Source of the DNA: Streptomyces pyxinae
GTDB taxonomy: Bacteria > Actinomycetota > Actinomycetes > Streptomycetales > Streptomycetaceae
Length of the DNA: 64,000 nt
Reading direction: 5' to 3'
Assembly (NCBI RefSeq): GCF_024756275.1
Contig: NZ_JANUGQ010000013.1
Span: 124,001-188,000 of the forward strand
Below are positions 18,092 through 27,500 of this stretch, piece after piece. The notes under the pieces are model-generated. The model did no database searches, was not told the DNA's origin, and saw only the letters and a program-made list of their open reading frames with translations. The position numbers and the translations under genes were made by a program. Numbering within the stretch: position 1 is the first letter of the stretch; each line of letters starts with the position of its first letter.

Positions 18092-18415
18092 GTGTGCTGC
18101 TCCGTCTTCTCGGTCTTCTCGGTGTCGTTCCGCCCGGCCGGGCGGTGTCTGCGCCGTCTTCCGTTCTTGCGGCGTCCGCGCCGTTTGCGGTGTCCACGCC
18201 GTTTGCGGTGTCCACGCCGTTTGCGGGTTCTTCGGTGTTCGCGCTGTGGCCGGATCCGGTGTGCGCGGCGCGTCCGGTGCGTCCGGCGATTCCGGCAGCC
18301 GTTCGTGTCCTGTCATGGGTGTGCCCCCGTCATGTGCGGTTTTCCCGTCGCAGGTAGCCGTTCCCCGTCGGACGCGACTCCTCCCGCCGAGCCGGCGGTG
18401 AGTCCGCCCGCCGGG
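18092..18415. other. Spacer between uvrC and rapZ with an 18-bp tandem repeat
   Basis: The spacer contains three head-to-tail copies of an 18-bp unit (gccgtttgcggtgtccac) starting at 18180, 18198 and 18216, the last one partial. In the rapZ frame these give TPQTAW-type hexapeptide repeats. If rapZ starts at 18316 instead of 18091, the repeats are coding. The rest is low-complexity and I see no other gene. Confidence 0.7.
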
Positions 18416-20599
18416 TCAGCCGCGGGTCTCCCCGCCGGTTCCGGTGTCCCCGCCGTCTTCGTACTCAATGATCTCTCCGGTCGCGGTGTTCACCGCGGGG
18501 GCGGCCGGAGCGGCCGCGAGCAGGGCCGCCGCCACCGCCTCGGCGGTCTTCCGGCCCATGCCCGGCACCTCGCAGATCTGCTCGATCGTCGCCTGCCGGA
18601 GCCGCTTGACCGAGCCGAAATGCTTGATGAGCGCCTGCTTACGGGCGTCCCCGAGGCCGCGTACATCGTCCAGCGGACTGGTCCGGACGCGCTTGCTCCG
18701 TTTGCTCCGCTGGTAGCGGATGGCGAAGTCGTGCGCGGTGTCCCGGACCCGCTGGAGCAGATACAGGCCCTCGCTGGAACGGGGCAGGACGACCGGGTCG
18801 TCGTCGTCCGGCAGCCAGACCTCCTCCAGCCGCTTGGCGAGGCCGCAGACGGCGATGTCGTCGATGCCCAGCTCGTCCAGGGCGCGCCGGGCCGCCGCCA
18901 CCTGGGGCTGTCCGCCGTCGACCACCACCAGCTGCGGCGGATAGGCGAACTTCCTGGGCCGGCCGTCGTCCTCGGTGAGGGTCACCGGCGCCGCGTCACC
19001 GTCCGCCGCGTCCTCCGCCACCGGTCCGCCGGCCGCCGCGCCGGTGCCGCCGGGACCGGGCACGTCCGGTGCCGGCGAGCCGGCCGGTACGGACCCGCCG
19101 TCCCGGGCCTCGTCCGGGGCCGGGGCGCCGGCCGGTACGGACCCGCCGTCCGGCGCCGGGACGCCGTCCGCCGGCTCGGCGGTCCACTCGCCGGTCCGCT
19201 CCTTCTCGGCGAGATACCGCTTGAAGCGCCGGCTGATCACCTCATGCATCGAGCGGACGTCGTCCTGGCCCTCGAAGCCCCTGATCTGGAACCGGCGGTA
19301 CTCGCTCTTCCGGGGCAGCCCGTCCTCGAAGACCACCATGGAGGCGACCACGTCCTCGCCCTGGAGGTGGGAGATGTCGAAGCACTCGATGCGCAGCGGG
19401 GCCGCGTCCAGGCCGAGCGCCTCCGCGATCTCCTCCAGGGCGCGGGACCGGGTGGTGAGGTCGCTGGCCCGCTTGGTCTTGTGCAGCACCAGGGCCTGCT
19501 GGGCGTTGCGGCCCACGGTGGTCATCAGGTCCTTCTTGTCGCCGCGCTGCGGAACGCGCAGGGACACCTGGGAGCCGCGCCGGCCGCTGAGCCACTGGCT
19601 GACGGCCTCCTGGTCCTCCGGGAGCGCCGGGACCAGGACCTCCTTGGGCACCGCGTCGCCGGACTCCTCGCCGTACAGCTGCTGGAGCGCGTGCTCGACC
19701 AGGCCCGCCGTGTCCACGGCCTCCACCTTGTCGGTGACCCAGCCGCGCTGGCCGCGCACCCGGCCGCCCCGGACGTGGAAGATCTGGACGGCGGCCTCCA
19801 GCTCGTCCTCCGCGACGGCGATCAGGTCGGCGTCGGTGGCGTCGGCGAGCACGACGGCGCTCTTCTCCATGGCGCGCTTGAGGGCGCCTATGTCGTCCCG
19901 GAGCCGGCCCGCCTTCTCGTACTCCAGGTCCTCGGCCGCCACCATCATGTCCTTCTCCAGGCGGCGGATGTAGGTGCCGGTGCGGCCGGTCATGAAGTCG
20001 CAGAACTCCTCGGCCAGTTCCCGGTGCTCCCCGGGGCTCACCCGGCCCACGCAGGGCGCCGAGCACTTGCCGATGTACCCGAGCAGACAGGGACGGCCGG
20101 TGCGCTCGGCGTTCTTGAAAACCCCGGCCGAGCAGGTGCGCACCGGGAAGACCCGGAGCAGCAGATCGACCGTCTCCCGGATGGCCCAGGCGTGGCTGTA
20201 CGGGCCGAAGTACCGCACGCCCTTCTTCTTCTGGCCGCGCAGCACCTGGACCCGGGGGAACTCCTCGTCGAGGGTGACGGCGAGATACGGGTAGCTCTTG
20301 TCGTCCCGGTACTTGACGTTGAACCGGGGGTCGTACTCCTTGATCCAGGAGTACTCCAGCTGGAGCGCCTCGACCTCGGTGGAGACCACGGTCCACTCGA
20401 CCGAGGCGGCCGTGGTGACCATGGTGCGGGTGCGCGGGTGGAGTCCGGCGAGATCCTGGAAGTAGTTGGCGAGCCGCTGACGCAGCGACTTCGCCTTCCC
20501 CACGTAGATCACCCGGCGGTGCTCGTCACGGAACCGGTAGACCCCCGGCGAGTCGGGGATCTGTCCCGGCTTGGGGCGGTAGCTGGAGGGGTCTGCCAT
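18416..20599 (-). CDS. uvrC: Excinuclease ABC subunit C
   Basis: UvrC makes both incisions around a DNA lesion during nucleotide excision repair. The 727-residue protein has the GIY-YIG nuclease at its start (PGVYRFRDE, VIYVGKAKSLRQRL). A UVR domain for UvrB binding follows near residue 220 (DLEYEKAGRLRDDIGALKR), then the RNase H-like nuclease (FDISHLQGEDVVASMVVFEDG and YPPQLVVVDGGQPQVAAA) and C-terminal helix-hairpin-helix motifs (GLGDARKQALIKHFG). It is longer than E. coli UvrC (610) partly because an Ala/Pro/Gly-rich insert at about residues 475-540 splits the second nuclease domain and contains a duplicated 16-residue unit. It heads the rapZ-yvcK-whiA run. Confidence 0.96.
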   Translation of the reverse strand: MADPSSYRPKPGQIPDSPGVYRFRDEHRRVIYVGKAKSLRQRLANYFQDLAGLHPRTRTMVTTAASVEWTVVSTEVEALQLEYSWIKEYDPRFNVKYRDDKSYPYLAVTLDEEFPRVQVLRGQKKKGVRYFGPYSHAWAIRETVDLLLRVFPVRTCSAGVFKNAERTGRPCLLGYIGKCSAPCVGRVSPGEHRELAEEFCDFMTGRTGTYIRRLEKDMMVAAEDLEYEKAGRLRDDIGALKRAMEKSAVVLADATDADLIAVAEDELEAAVQIFHVRGGRVRGQRGWVTDKVEAVDTAGLVEHALQQLYGEESGDAVPKEVLVPALPEDQEAVSQWLSGRRGSQVSLRVPQRGDKKDLMTTVGRNAQQALVLHKTKRASDLTTRSRALEEIAEALGLDAAPLRIECFDISHLQGEDVVASMVVFEDGLPRKSEYRRFQIRGFEGQDDVRSMHEVISRRFKRYLAEKERTGEWTAEPADGVPAPDGGSVPAGAPAPDEARDGGSVPAGSPAPDVPGPGGTGAAAGGPVAEDAADGDAAPVTLTEDDGRPRKFAYPPQLVVVDGGQPQVAAARRALDELGIDDIAVCGLAKRLEEVWLPDDDDPVVLPRSSEGLYLLQRVRDTAHDFAIRYQRSKRSKRVRTSPLDDVRGLGDARKQALIKHFGSVKRLRQATIEQICEVPGMGRKTAEAVAAALLAAAPAAPAVNTATGEIIEYEDGGDTGTGGETRG
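19080..19151. repeat. 48-bp tandem duplication inside uvrC
   Basis: A 24-bp sequence beginning ccggccggtacggacccg occurs exactly at 19080-19103 and again at 19128-19151. This gives two copies of a 16-residue unit containing DGGSVPAG. It lies in the interdomain insert of UvrC and keeps the frame. Confidence 0.85.
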
Positions 20600-20860
20600 G
20601 CCTCACACCCTACTGGCGGCCACCGACACCCCGGCCGCCCGCCGGTCCCGGCCGCCCGCCGGTCCCGGGCGGTCGCCGGCTCCGGGGGGCGCCGGGAACG
20701 GCGGTGGAGCACCTCCGCCGGGGCGGGGGTGCTCCACGAGGGTGTTCACCGGGTCCGGGCGTTCACGGCCCGGCGGGATCGGCCGGGCACCCACGGCCCG
20801 GACGCCGGGCGGACGCGCACCGCCCGGTGGCGGGCCGGGTGCCCACGGCCCGGGTGCCGG

Positions 20861-21748
20861 TCAGCCGGTCCGGCGGCGGCGCAGGGCGCGGGTGCCGGCC
20901 AGGGCGCCGGCCGCGAGGGCGAGCGCGCCGCCGACCGCGAGCGGCGTACCGGCCGGAGTGCCGGCCGGGGAGGAGCCGGCCGCGTCCGCCGCCCGCGCCG
21001 CCGGCGCGGTCCGGTCCGCCGGGGCAGGGGCCGGGACGGTGCCGGCCGCCGGGGCGCCGTAGCCGCCGGCCAGGCCCCGCTTCGCGTAGGCCGAGCCGGG
21101 AGCCTTGTCCCCGTACGCGCTCCGCACCCGGTCCCGGTAGGCGGCGAGGCTGGTACCCCGGGCGCCGACCGCCCGGGCCGCGTCCTCGTCCAGCGGCAGG
21201 ACCCTGGTCCCCTTCTGGACGTACCAGGCGTCGATCTGCGGCTCCCGGAAGACGGTGCCACCGGGCAGCGCGCGGGCGCCCTGGCGGGCGTACCGGGTCT
21301 CGTCGTCGCCGGTGGCGATGTTCACCACCCGCCAGGAGGTGCCCTGGCGCACGGTCCACACGGACGCCTTCCGGCCGTCCCCGGCGACGGCGGTGGCGGC
21401 GTGGAACTCGACCCGGGCCACCGGGGCGTCCGCCCGGCCGGCCACGAAGTCGGGCGACAGCACGTACACCGGTACGGCGGTCCCCTCGATCCGGGGCGCG
21501 GCGACCGCCCCGGCCGGCGCGGCGGCCTTCGCTCCGGACGGAGCCCCGGACGGCGTTCCGGACCGGCCCGCCTGGGCGAAGAAGCGGGCGAGGGTGTCCA
21601 GGGTGCCGGGCGCCGAGGCGGCCCGGTCCGGGGTGGTCGCGGCGGGCCCGGGGGCACCGGCGGCGAGGGCGGTGGGGGCGGCCCCGGTGAGCAGGGCGGT
21701 GGTGAGCGCGGCGGTGGCCGCGAGGCGTCGTACGGTCATCGCGCTCAT
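20861..21748 (-). CDS. Secreted, membrane-anchored protein next to a secreted protease
   Basis: This 295-residue protein is not recognised. It has a signal peptide (RRLAATAALTTALLTGAAP, cut near ALA at about residue 29). The mature part includes YVLSPDFVAG and SWRVVNIATGDDETRYAR, and the C-terminus has a hydrophobic helix (GGALALAAGALAG) and a basic tail RRRR, so it probably stays in the membrane facing outward. No LPXTG-type motif precedes the helix. Its start overlaps the stop of the upstream papain-like protease (ATGA), so the two are made together. A role as partner, inhibitor or substrate of the protease is inference from that coupling only. Confidence 0.85.
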   Translation of the reverse strand: MSAMTVRRLAATAALTTALLTGAAPTALAAGAPGPAATTPDRAASAPGTLDTLARFFAQAGRSGTPSGAPSGAKAAAPAGAVAAPRIEGTAVPVYVLSPDFVAGRADAPVARVEFHAATAVAGDGRKASVWTVRQGTSWRVVNIATGDDETRYARQGARALPGGTVFREPQIDAWYVQKGTRVLPLDEDAARAVGARGTSLAAYRDRVRSAYGDKAPGSAYAKRGLAGGYGAPAAGTVPAPAPADRTAPAARAADAAGSSPAGTPAGTPLAVGGALALAAGALAGTRALRRRRTG

Positions 21749-22425
21749 GCCCCGATCCGGTAGAGGGAGTGGGTCCAGGAGAAGGAGTTGTTGCCGACGT
21801 ACCAGTCGTGGGACGCCCAGTTGTAGCGGTCGCTGGAGGGCCAGGGGTCACCCCAGTACACGAGGCTGTTGGCGTCGTCGTAGCCGTAGATCACGTGCAT
21901 GTGGCCGCCGCCGCTCGACCACTGGATACGGGTCTCGACGGGCCGGCCCGCGTTGATCTCGCTCTGCACGGTGGCGTACCGCAGCCAGCCGGTCACATAG
22001 GAGCCGCTGTTGATCCCGGCCCAGCGCAGGCCGTTCTGGACATTGCCGAGGGTGGCCTGGTCGTTGGGGCACTCGGTGCCCTGCTGGCGGTTGAAGGCGG
22101 CGTTGCAGAACTGGTTCTGCGAGTAGTTCCGGCCGAACCAGGTGGCGATGGTGTTGCCGCCGGCCGCCCAGCACCAGTTGTTCTTCTGCTGGGACTGCAT
22201 GGTGATGTCCAGCCGCTTCTGGGCGAGCGCGGCGCGGGCGCCGGGGGCGGACGCGGCGACGGCGGCGGTCGGCGCCGTCACCAGCGTCGCGGCGAGCAGC
22301 GCGATCAGGGCGAGGGACCGGCGGACCCGGCGCGGGGAACGCCGGAGGCCGGTGGGGGCGGGACTGGGGGTGCCGCCCGGGGCTGCGGCGGCGGGGAGGT
22401 GCGGGGGCTTGCTTCGGTTGCGCAT
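21745..22425 (-). CDS. Secreted papain-like cysteine protease
   Basis: The 226-residue protein has a long basic N-terminus and signal segment (SLALIALLAATLVTAP, likely cut near residue 57). The mature domain matches the papain-like C39/C70 (AvrRpt2-like) group. The nucleophile is Cys85 in NNWCWAAGGNTIATWFG, the histidine is His175 or His177 in GGGHMHVIYGYDD, and Asp193 is in YWGDPWPS. Other cysteines (residues 107 and 119) may form a disulfide. The ATG at 22425 has a perfect GGAGGA site; an in-frame upstream start is not preferred. It is translationally coupled to the membrane-anchored protein and divergent from an HTH-type gene. Confidence 0.88.
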   Translation of the reverse strand: MRNRSKPPHLPAAAAPGGTPSPAPTGLRRSPRRVRRSLALIALLAATLVTAPTAAVAASAPGARAALAQKRLDITMQSQQKNNWCWAAGGNTIATWFGRNYSQNQFCNAAFNRQQGTECPNDQATLGNVQNGLRWAGINSGSYVTGWLRYATVQSEINAGRPVETRIQWSSGGGHMHVIYGYDDANSLVYWGDPWPSSDRYNWASHDWYVGNNSFSWTHSLYRIGA

Positions 22426-22650
22426 CGTGTTCCTCCGGCTGGGGATGTGGGGAGGGAGGATCACGTCCGGACGCTGATCGGAGCATCGGCCGTTGTCGGG
22501 AACAGGTCAACAAGGGTTGAATGCGGGGTGACACCGGGGTGTGAACGCGCCGACCGCCCTGTGAACGCCCCGGGCCGCCCCATCAGCTCCGTCCCACCCG
22601 GACGCGCGGGCCGGCCCCACCCCGTCGTGAACGTTCACCGAGGAACCCCC

Positions 22651-23676
22651 ATGGGACACACCGAGGCCGATCTGGCCCAGATCCTGCACACCGGCCCCTT
22701 CCATCTGGCACTGCGGGCCGCCCTGGAAGTACGCGGACTGCCGCTCCAGCGGGTCCGGCACCATCTGGCGCACCGGGGCATCCAGGTGGGGGTGACCAGC
22801 CTGTCCTACTGGCAGCAGGGCCTGCGGCGCCCGCAGCGGCCGGAGTCCCTCCGGGCGGTACGGGCCCTGGAAGAGCTGCTCCGGGTGCCGGACGGCTCGC
22901 TGCTGCGGCTGCTCACCGGGCCGGACGCCTCCGGCGGGCGCGGCGATACGGGCCGGGCCGCCGACGGGCGGGGCGGTGCGGGGCGCGGTGCGCCCGGGCG
23001 GGGCGGGCCCGGGGGCGGGGGTTCCGGGGAGGTGGTGGGCGAGCGGTTCGCCTCCCGGCCGTACCGGGCGCTGCTGGAGCCCTCGGGCGCGGTGGAGGAA
23101 CTGATCGCCTCGCTGGAGTCGCCGGCCGACGGCGGAGTGCACACGGTCGGCCACCACGAGCGGGTGCGGATCGGTCCCGGCCGGGAGCTGGTGGGCCGGG
23201 ACTCGCAGCACCTGGTGCGCGCGCACCGGGACGGCGTGGACCGCTATCTCGCCGTCCACCACGGGGACCCGGGGTGCGAGGCGGCGCGGGTGGAGGTGTG
23301 GGCGGGCGAGAACTGCCGGGTGGGGCGGGTCCGGCGGCACGGCGCCACCGGGGTGGTCGTCGCCGAGCTGCTCTTCGACGCCCGGCTGCGGGCGGGCGAG
23401 ACCTGCTTCTTCGGTTACGGCTTCACGGACGGGACCGGCGGCCCGAGCGGCGAGTACGCCCGGGGGTTCCGGTTCGCGGGCGGGCAGTACGTGCTTCAGG
23501 TCCGGTTCGATCCGGCGGCCCTGCCGGTACGGTGCCGGCGGTTCGCCCAGACCACGGCGGGCGCGCCCCGGACCGGCCGGACGGAGCTCACGCTCAGCGG
23601 CCAGCACCGCACGGTGCATGTCGTGGAGCAGGGGGTGCGGCCGGGACTGCTGGGCATCGACTGGGACTGGGAGTGA
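22651..23676 (+). CDS. Helix-turn-helix (XRE-like) regulatory protein
   Basis: The 341-residue protein starts with an alpha-helical region (residues 5-85) that reads like a divergent XRE-type helix-turn-helix: LRAALEVRGLPLQRVRHHLA, then VGVTSLSYWQQGLRRPQRPES. A Gly-rich linker (about residues 100-130) leads to a C-terminal domain of about 200 residues rich in beta structure that I do not recognise. ATG at 22651 has GAGGAA upstream. It is transcribed away from the secreted protease pair across a 225-base spacer and may control it; that is inference from position. Similar proteins with this N-terminus are common in Streptomyces. Confidence 0.82.
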   Translation: MGHTEADLAQILHTGPFHLALRAALEVRGLPLQRVRHHLAHRGIQVGVTSLSYWQQGLRRPQRPESLRAVRALEELLRVPDGSLLRLLTGPDASGGRGDTGRAADGRGGAGRGAPGRGGPGGGGSGEVVGERFASRPYRALLEPSGAVEELIASLESPADGGVHTVGHHERVRIGPGRELVGRDSQHLVRAHRDGVDRYLAVHHGDPGCEAARVEVWAGENCRVGRVRRHGATGVVVAELLFDARLRAGETCFFGYGFTDGTGGPSGEYARGFRFAGGQYVLQVRFDPAALPVRCRRFAQTTAGAPRTGRTELTLSGQHRTVHVVEQGVRPGLLGIDWDWE

Positions 23677-23700
23677 GACCGGGGCGACGGCCGCCACACA

Positions 23701-23839
23701 GGACCGCTCCGGGGCGGCGGCGCGGTACGGGGCATCCGGGGCCACGGCCGCCCTACGGGGCCGCTCCGGCGGCAACCGGCAGTCCGGCCGGACGGGACCG
23801 CTCCGGGGCCACAGCCGCGGTACGGGACCGCTCCGGGGC
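23701..23839. repeat. Three 15-bp repeats at the 3' end of the Rieske gene
   Basis: The 15-mer ggaccgctccggggc occurs exactly at 23701, 23795 and 23825, inside a looser Gly/Arg-coding low-complexity block. The last copy touches the Rieske stop codon at 23839. Confidence 0.75.
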
Positions 23840-24267
23840 TACTTGTCCGGGCCCGCGACCAGCTTGCCGGCGACCACCTTCACCGGGACCTTGGGCAGCG
23901 GCACGCTCGCCGGGCCCTGGAGCACCAGGCCCGTCGTCACGTCGAAACGGCTGCCGTGGCAGGCGCAGTCGCCCTCCGTCCCGTCGACCTTGGCCAGCAC
24001 ACAGCCCGCGTGGGTGCACTGGGCGCTGAACGCCCGGTACTGCCCCTCGGCCGGGCGGCTGACCACCAGGCGCTGCTCCCGGTAGAGCTTGGCGCCGCCG
24101 ACCGGCACCGCGTCCGCCGCGCCGAGGTCCACGGGCGCGGTCGGCGTGGGCTGCCTGGCGTGGCCGAGCTTGGACTCGGTGGAGCAGGCGGCGGCGCCGG
24201 CTCCGGCGGCCCCGGCGAGGGCGGCGCCTTTCAGCACGGTACGGCGGGCGGCGGACTGGCCGGACAT
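23839..24267 (-). CDS. Rieske [2Fe-2S] lipoprotein
   Basis: This 142-residue exported protein has a twin-arginine type leader (Arg8-Arg9 in ARRTVLKGAALAG) ending in a lipobox-like AAAC with Cys28, so it is probably a TAT-exported lipoprotein. The Rieske boxes are complete: Cys84 and His86 in CTHAGC, and Cys101 and His104 in CACHGSRF, with Cys89 and Cys103 placed for the structural disulfide. It should carry out electron transfer at the outer face of the membrane, but its partner is unknown and no oxidase gene is adjacent. The ATG at 24267 follows GGAGTCCTC; an in-frame start 10 codons upstream is less likely. Confidence 0.9.
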   Translation of the reverse strand: MSGQSAARRTVLKGAALAGAAGAGAAACSTESKLGHARQPTPTAPVDLGAADAVPVGGAKLYREQRLVVSRPAEGQYRAFSAQCTHAGCVLAKVDGTEGDCACHGSRFDVTTGLVLQGPASVPLPKVPVKVVAGKLVAGPDK

Positions 24268-24568
24268 GAGGACTCCATGGAGCAGCACGGACATCGGTGA
24301 CGGAACCGCCGATACCGCCGGTGCCGTCCGTGCCGACGATACCGAGCCGGACCGGCGGCCCCGCGCCGGGTCTCCCCCTGGGCTCCGCCGCCCGGCCGAC
24401 CCGGGGCCGCCGGAGCCGATGGGTATCCGGCGGCGCCCCGGCCGCCGTCCCCTCGGGAGCGGACGGCGGCCGGGGCCGGCGGACGGGCCCGCGAAGCCGG
24501 AGCCGGTCAGGCCCCGCGGGCCCGGGCGGCCGTGGTCGCCCACCCGGCTCCGGGCCGGGCGGGCGGGG
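24268..24568. other. Spacer with a partial copy of the uvrA 3' end
   Basis: Bases 24507-24532 match 24569-24594, the last codons and stop of uvrA, at 23 of 26 positions. The uvrA end therefore appears twice, 62 bases apart. The rest of the 301-base spacer is GC-rich with no recognisable gene; the Rieske promoter must lie here. Confidence 0.6.
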
Positions 24569-27500
24569 TCAGGCCTTGCGAGCCCGGGCGGCCGCCTTGG
24601 CCGGCTTCTTGGCCGCCGCCTTGGCCGTGACGGCCTTGGCGGCCGTCTTGGTGGTGGTCGCCTTGGTCGCGGCCGTCTTGCGGGCCGGGCGCTTGCGGGC
24701 CGCGGGCACGGCGGCGTCGCTGACCCGGTCGGCGCCCAGGATGTCCCGCAGGAACTTGCCGGTGTGACTGGCCGGGACGCCGGCCACCTCCTCGGGGGTG
24801 CCCTCGGCGACCACCAGGCCACCGCCGCTGCCGCCCTCGGGGCCCATGTCCACGACCCAGTCGGCGGTCTTGATGACATCGAGGTTGTGCTCGATGACGA
24901 TCACCGAGTTGCCCTTGTCCACCAGGTTGGACAGCACCTTGATCAGCTTGGCGATGTCCTCGAAGTGGAGACCGGTCGTGGGCTCGTCCAGGACGTAGAC
25001 CGTGCGGCCGGTCGAGCGCTTCTGGAGCTCGGCCGCGAGCTTCACCCGCTGCGCCTCACCGCCGGAGAGCGTCGGCGCGGGCTGCCCGAGGCGGACATAG
25101 CCGAGGCCCACCTCGTTGAGCGTCTTGAGGTGCCGGGAGATGGTGGGCACCGCCTCGAAGAAGTCCAGCGCCTCCTCGATCGGCATGTCCAGCACCTCGG
25201 CGATGGACTTGCCCTTGTAGTGGACGTCCAGGGTCTCCCGGTTGTAGCGGGCACCGTGGCAGACCTCGCACGGGACGTAGACGTCCGGCAGGAAGTTCAT
25301 CTCGATCTTGATGGTGCCGTCGCCCGAGCAGTTCTCGCAGCGGCCGCCCTTGACGTTGAAGGAGAAACGGCCCGGCAGATAGCCCCGGACCTTCGCCTCG
25401 GTGGTCTCCGCGAAGAGCCGGCGGACATGGTCGAAGACGCCGGTGTACGTCGCCGGGTTGGAGCGGGGCGTCCGGCCGATGGGCGACTGGTCGACGTGCA
25501 CGACCTTGTCGACCAGGTCGTCCCCGTCCACCCGGGTGTGGCGCCCGGGCACCGACTTGGCGCCGTTCAGCTCGCGGGCCAGGTGGGTGTAGAGGATGTC
25601 GTTGACCAGGGTGGACTTGCCGGAGCCGGAGACCCCGGTGACGGCGGTGAACAGCCCGAGCGGGAAGGAGACGTCGATGTCCCGCAGGTTGTTCTCCCGG
25701 GCGCCGTGGACGGTGAGCTGCCGGGCCGGGTCCATCGGGCGACGGGCGTCCGGGACCGGGATGGCCCGCTTGCCCGCGAGGTAGAGCCCGGTCATCGACT
25801 CCTTGTTGGCCAGCAGCTCCTTCAACGGACCGGAGTGGACGACCTTGCCGCCGTGCTCGCCCGCGCCGGGGCCGATGTCCACCACCCAGTCAGCCACCTT
25901 GATGGTGTCCTCGTCGTGCTCCACCACGATCAGGGTGTTGCCCATGTCGCGGAGGCGGACCAGCGTCTCGATGAGCCGGTGGTTGTCCCGCTGGTGGAGG
26001 CCGATGGACGGCTCGTCCAGCACGTAGAGCACGCCGACCAGACCGGAGCCGATCTGGGTGGCGAGCCGGATGCGCTGGGCCTCGCCGCCGGAGAGGGTGC
26101 CGGCCGCGCGGTTGAGCGAGAGGTAGTCCAGGCCCACGTCGACCAGGAAGCGGAGCCGCTCGTTGACCTCCTTGAGCACCCGCTCGGCGATCTTCTTGTC
26201 CCGGGCGCTGAGCCGCAGCTCGCCCAGGAAGTCGGCGCAGTCGCTGATCGACAGCGCGGCGACCTCGGCGATGGACTTCCCCATCACCGTGACCGCGAGG
26301 ACGATCGGCTTGAGGCGGGTGCCCTCACAGGTCGGGCAGGGCACCTCGCGCATATAGCCCTCGAAGCGCTCCCGGCTGGAGTCGCTCTCCGCCTCGCTGT
26401 GCCGCCGCTTGACGAACTGGACGGCGCCCTCGAAGGCGGGCGTGGTGTACGCGCGCTCCCGGCCGTACCGGTTGCGGTAGCGGACCTCGACCTGGGTCTT
26501 GTGCCCGTACAGCAGGGCCTTCCTGGCCCGCTGCGGCAGTCCGGCCCAGGGGATGTCGGTACGGAAGCCGAGGGCGTCGGAGAGGCCCCCGATGAGCCGG
26601 CCGAAGTACTCCTTGGTGTGGCCGTGCGACCAGGGGTGGATGGCGCCCTCGTCGAGCGAGCGCTCCTCGTCGGGGACGACCAGTTCGGGGTCGACCTCCA
26701 TCCGGGTGCCGATGCCGGTGCAGTCCGGGCAGGCGCCGAAGGGCGAGTTGAACGAGAACGAGCGGGGCTCCAGCTCCTCGAACGACAGATCGTCGTACGG
26801 GCAGTACAGGTGCTCCGAGTACATCCGCTCGCGCTCCGGGTCGTCCTCCGGGAGGTCCACGAAGTCGAGCACCACCATGCCGCCGGAGAGCCCGAGCGCG
26901 GTCTCCACCGAGTCGGTCAGCCGGCGCTTGGCGCTGTCCTTGACCGTGAGGCGGTCCACGACCACCTCGATGGTGTGCTTCTCCTGCTTCTTGAGCGTGG
27001 GCGGCTCGGTGAGCTGGACGGTACTGCCGTCCACCCGGGCACGGCTGTAGCCCTTGGTCTGGAGGTCGGCGAAGAGATCGACGAACTCGCCCTTGCGCTC
27101 CCGCACCAGCGGCGAGAGCACCTGGAACCGGCTGCCCTCGGGCAGCTCCAGCACCTTGTCCACGATGGCCTGCGGAGACTGCCGGGAGATGGGCCGGGAG
27201 CACTCGGGGCAGTGCGGCTTGCCGATCCGGGCGAAAAGCAGCCGCAGGTAGTCGTAGACCTCGGTGATGGTGCCGACGGTGGAGCGCGGGTTGCGCGAGG
27301 TGGACTTCTGGTCGATGGAGACGGCCGGGGAGAGGCCCTCGATGAAGTCCACGTCCGGCTTGTCCATCTGGCCGAGGAACTGCCGGGCGTAGGAGGAGAG
27401 CGACTCGACGTAGCGGCGCTGCCCCTCGGCGAAGATCGTGTCGAACGCGAGGGACGACTTGCCCGACCCCGAGAGCCCGGTGAAGACGATGAGCGAGTCA

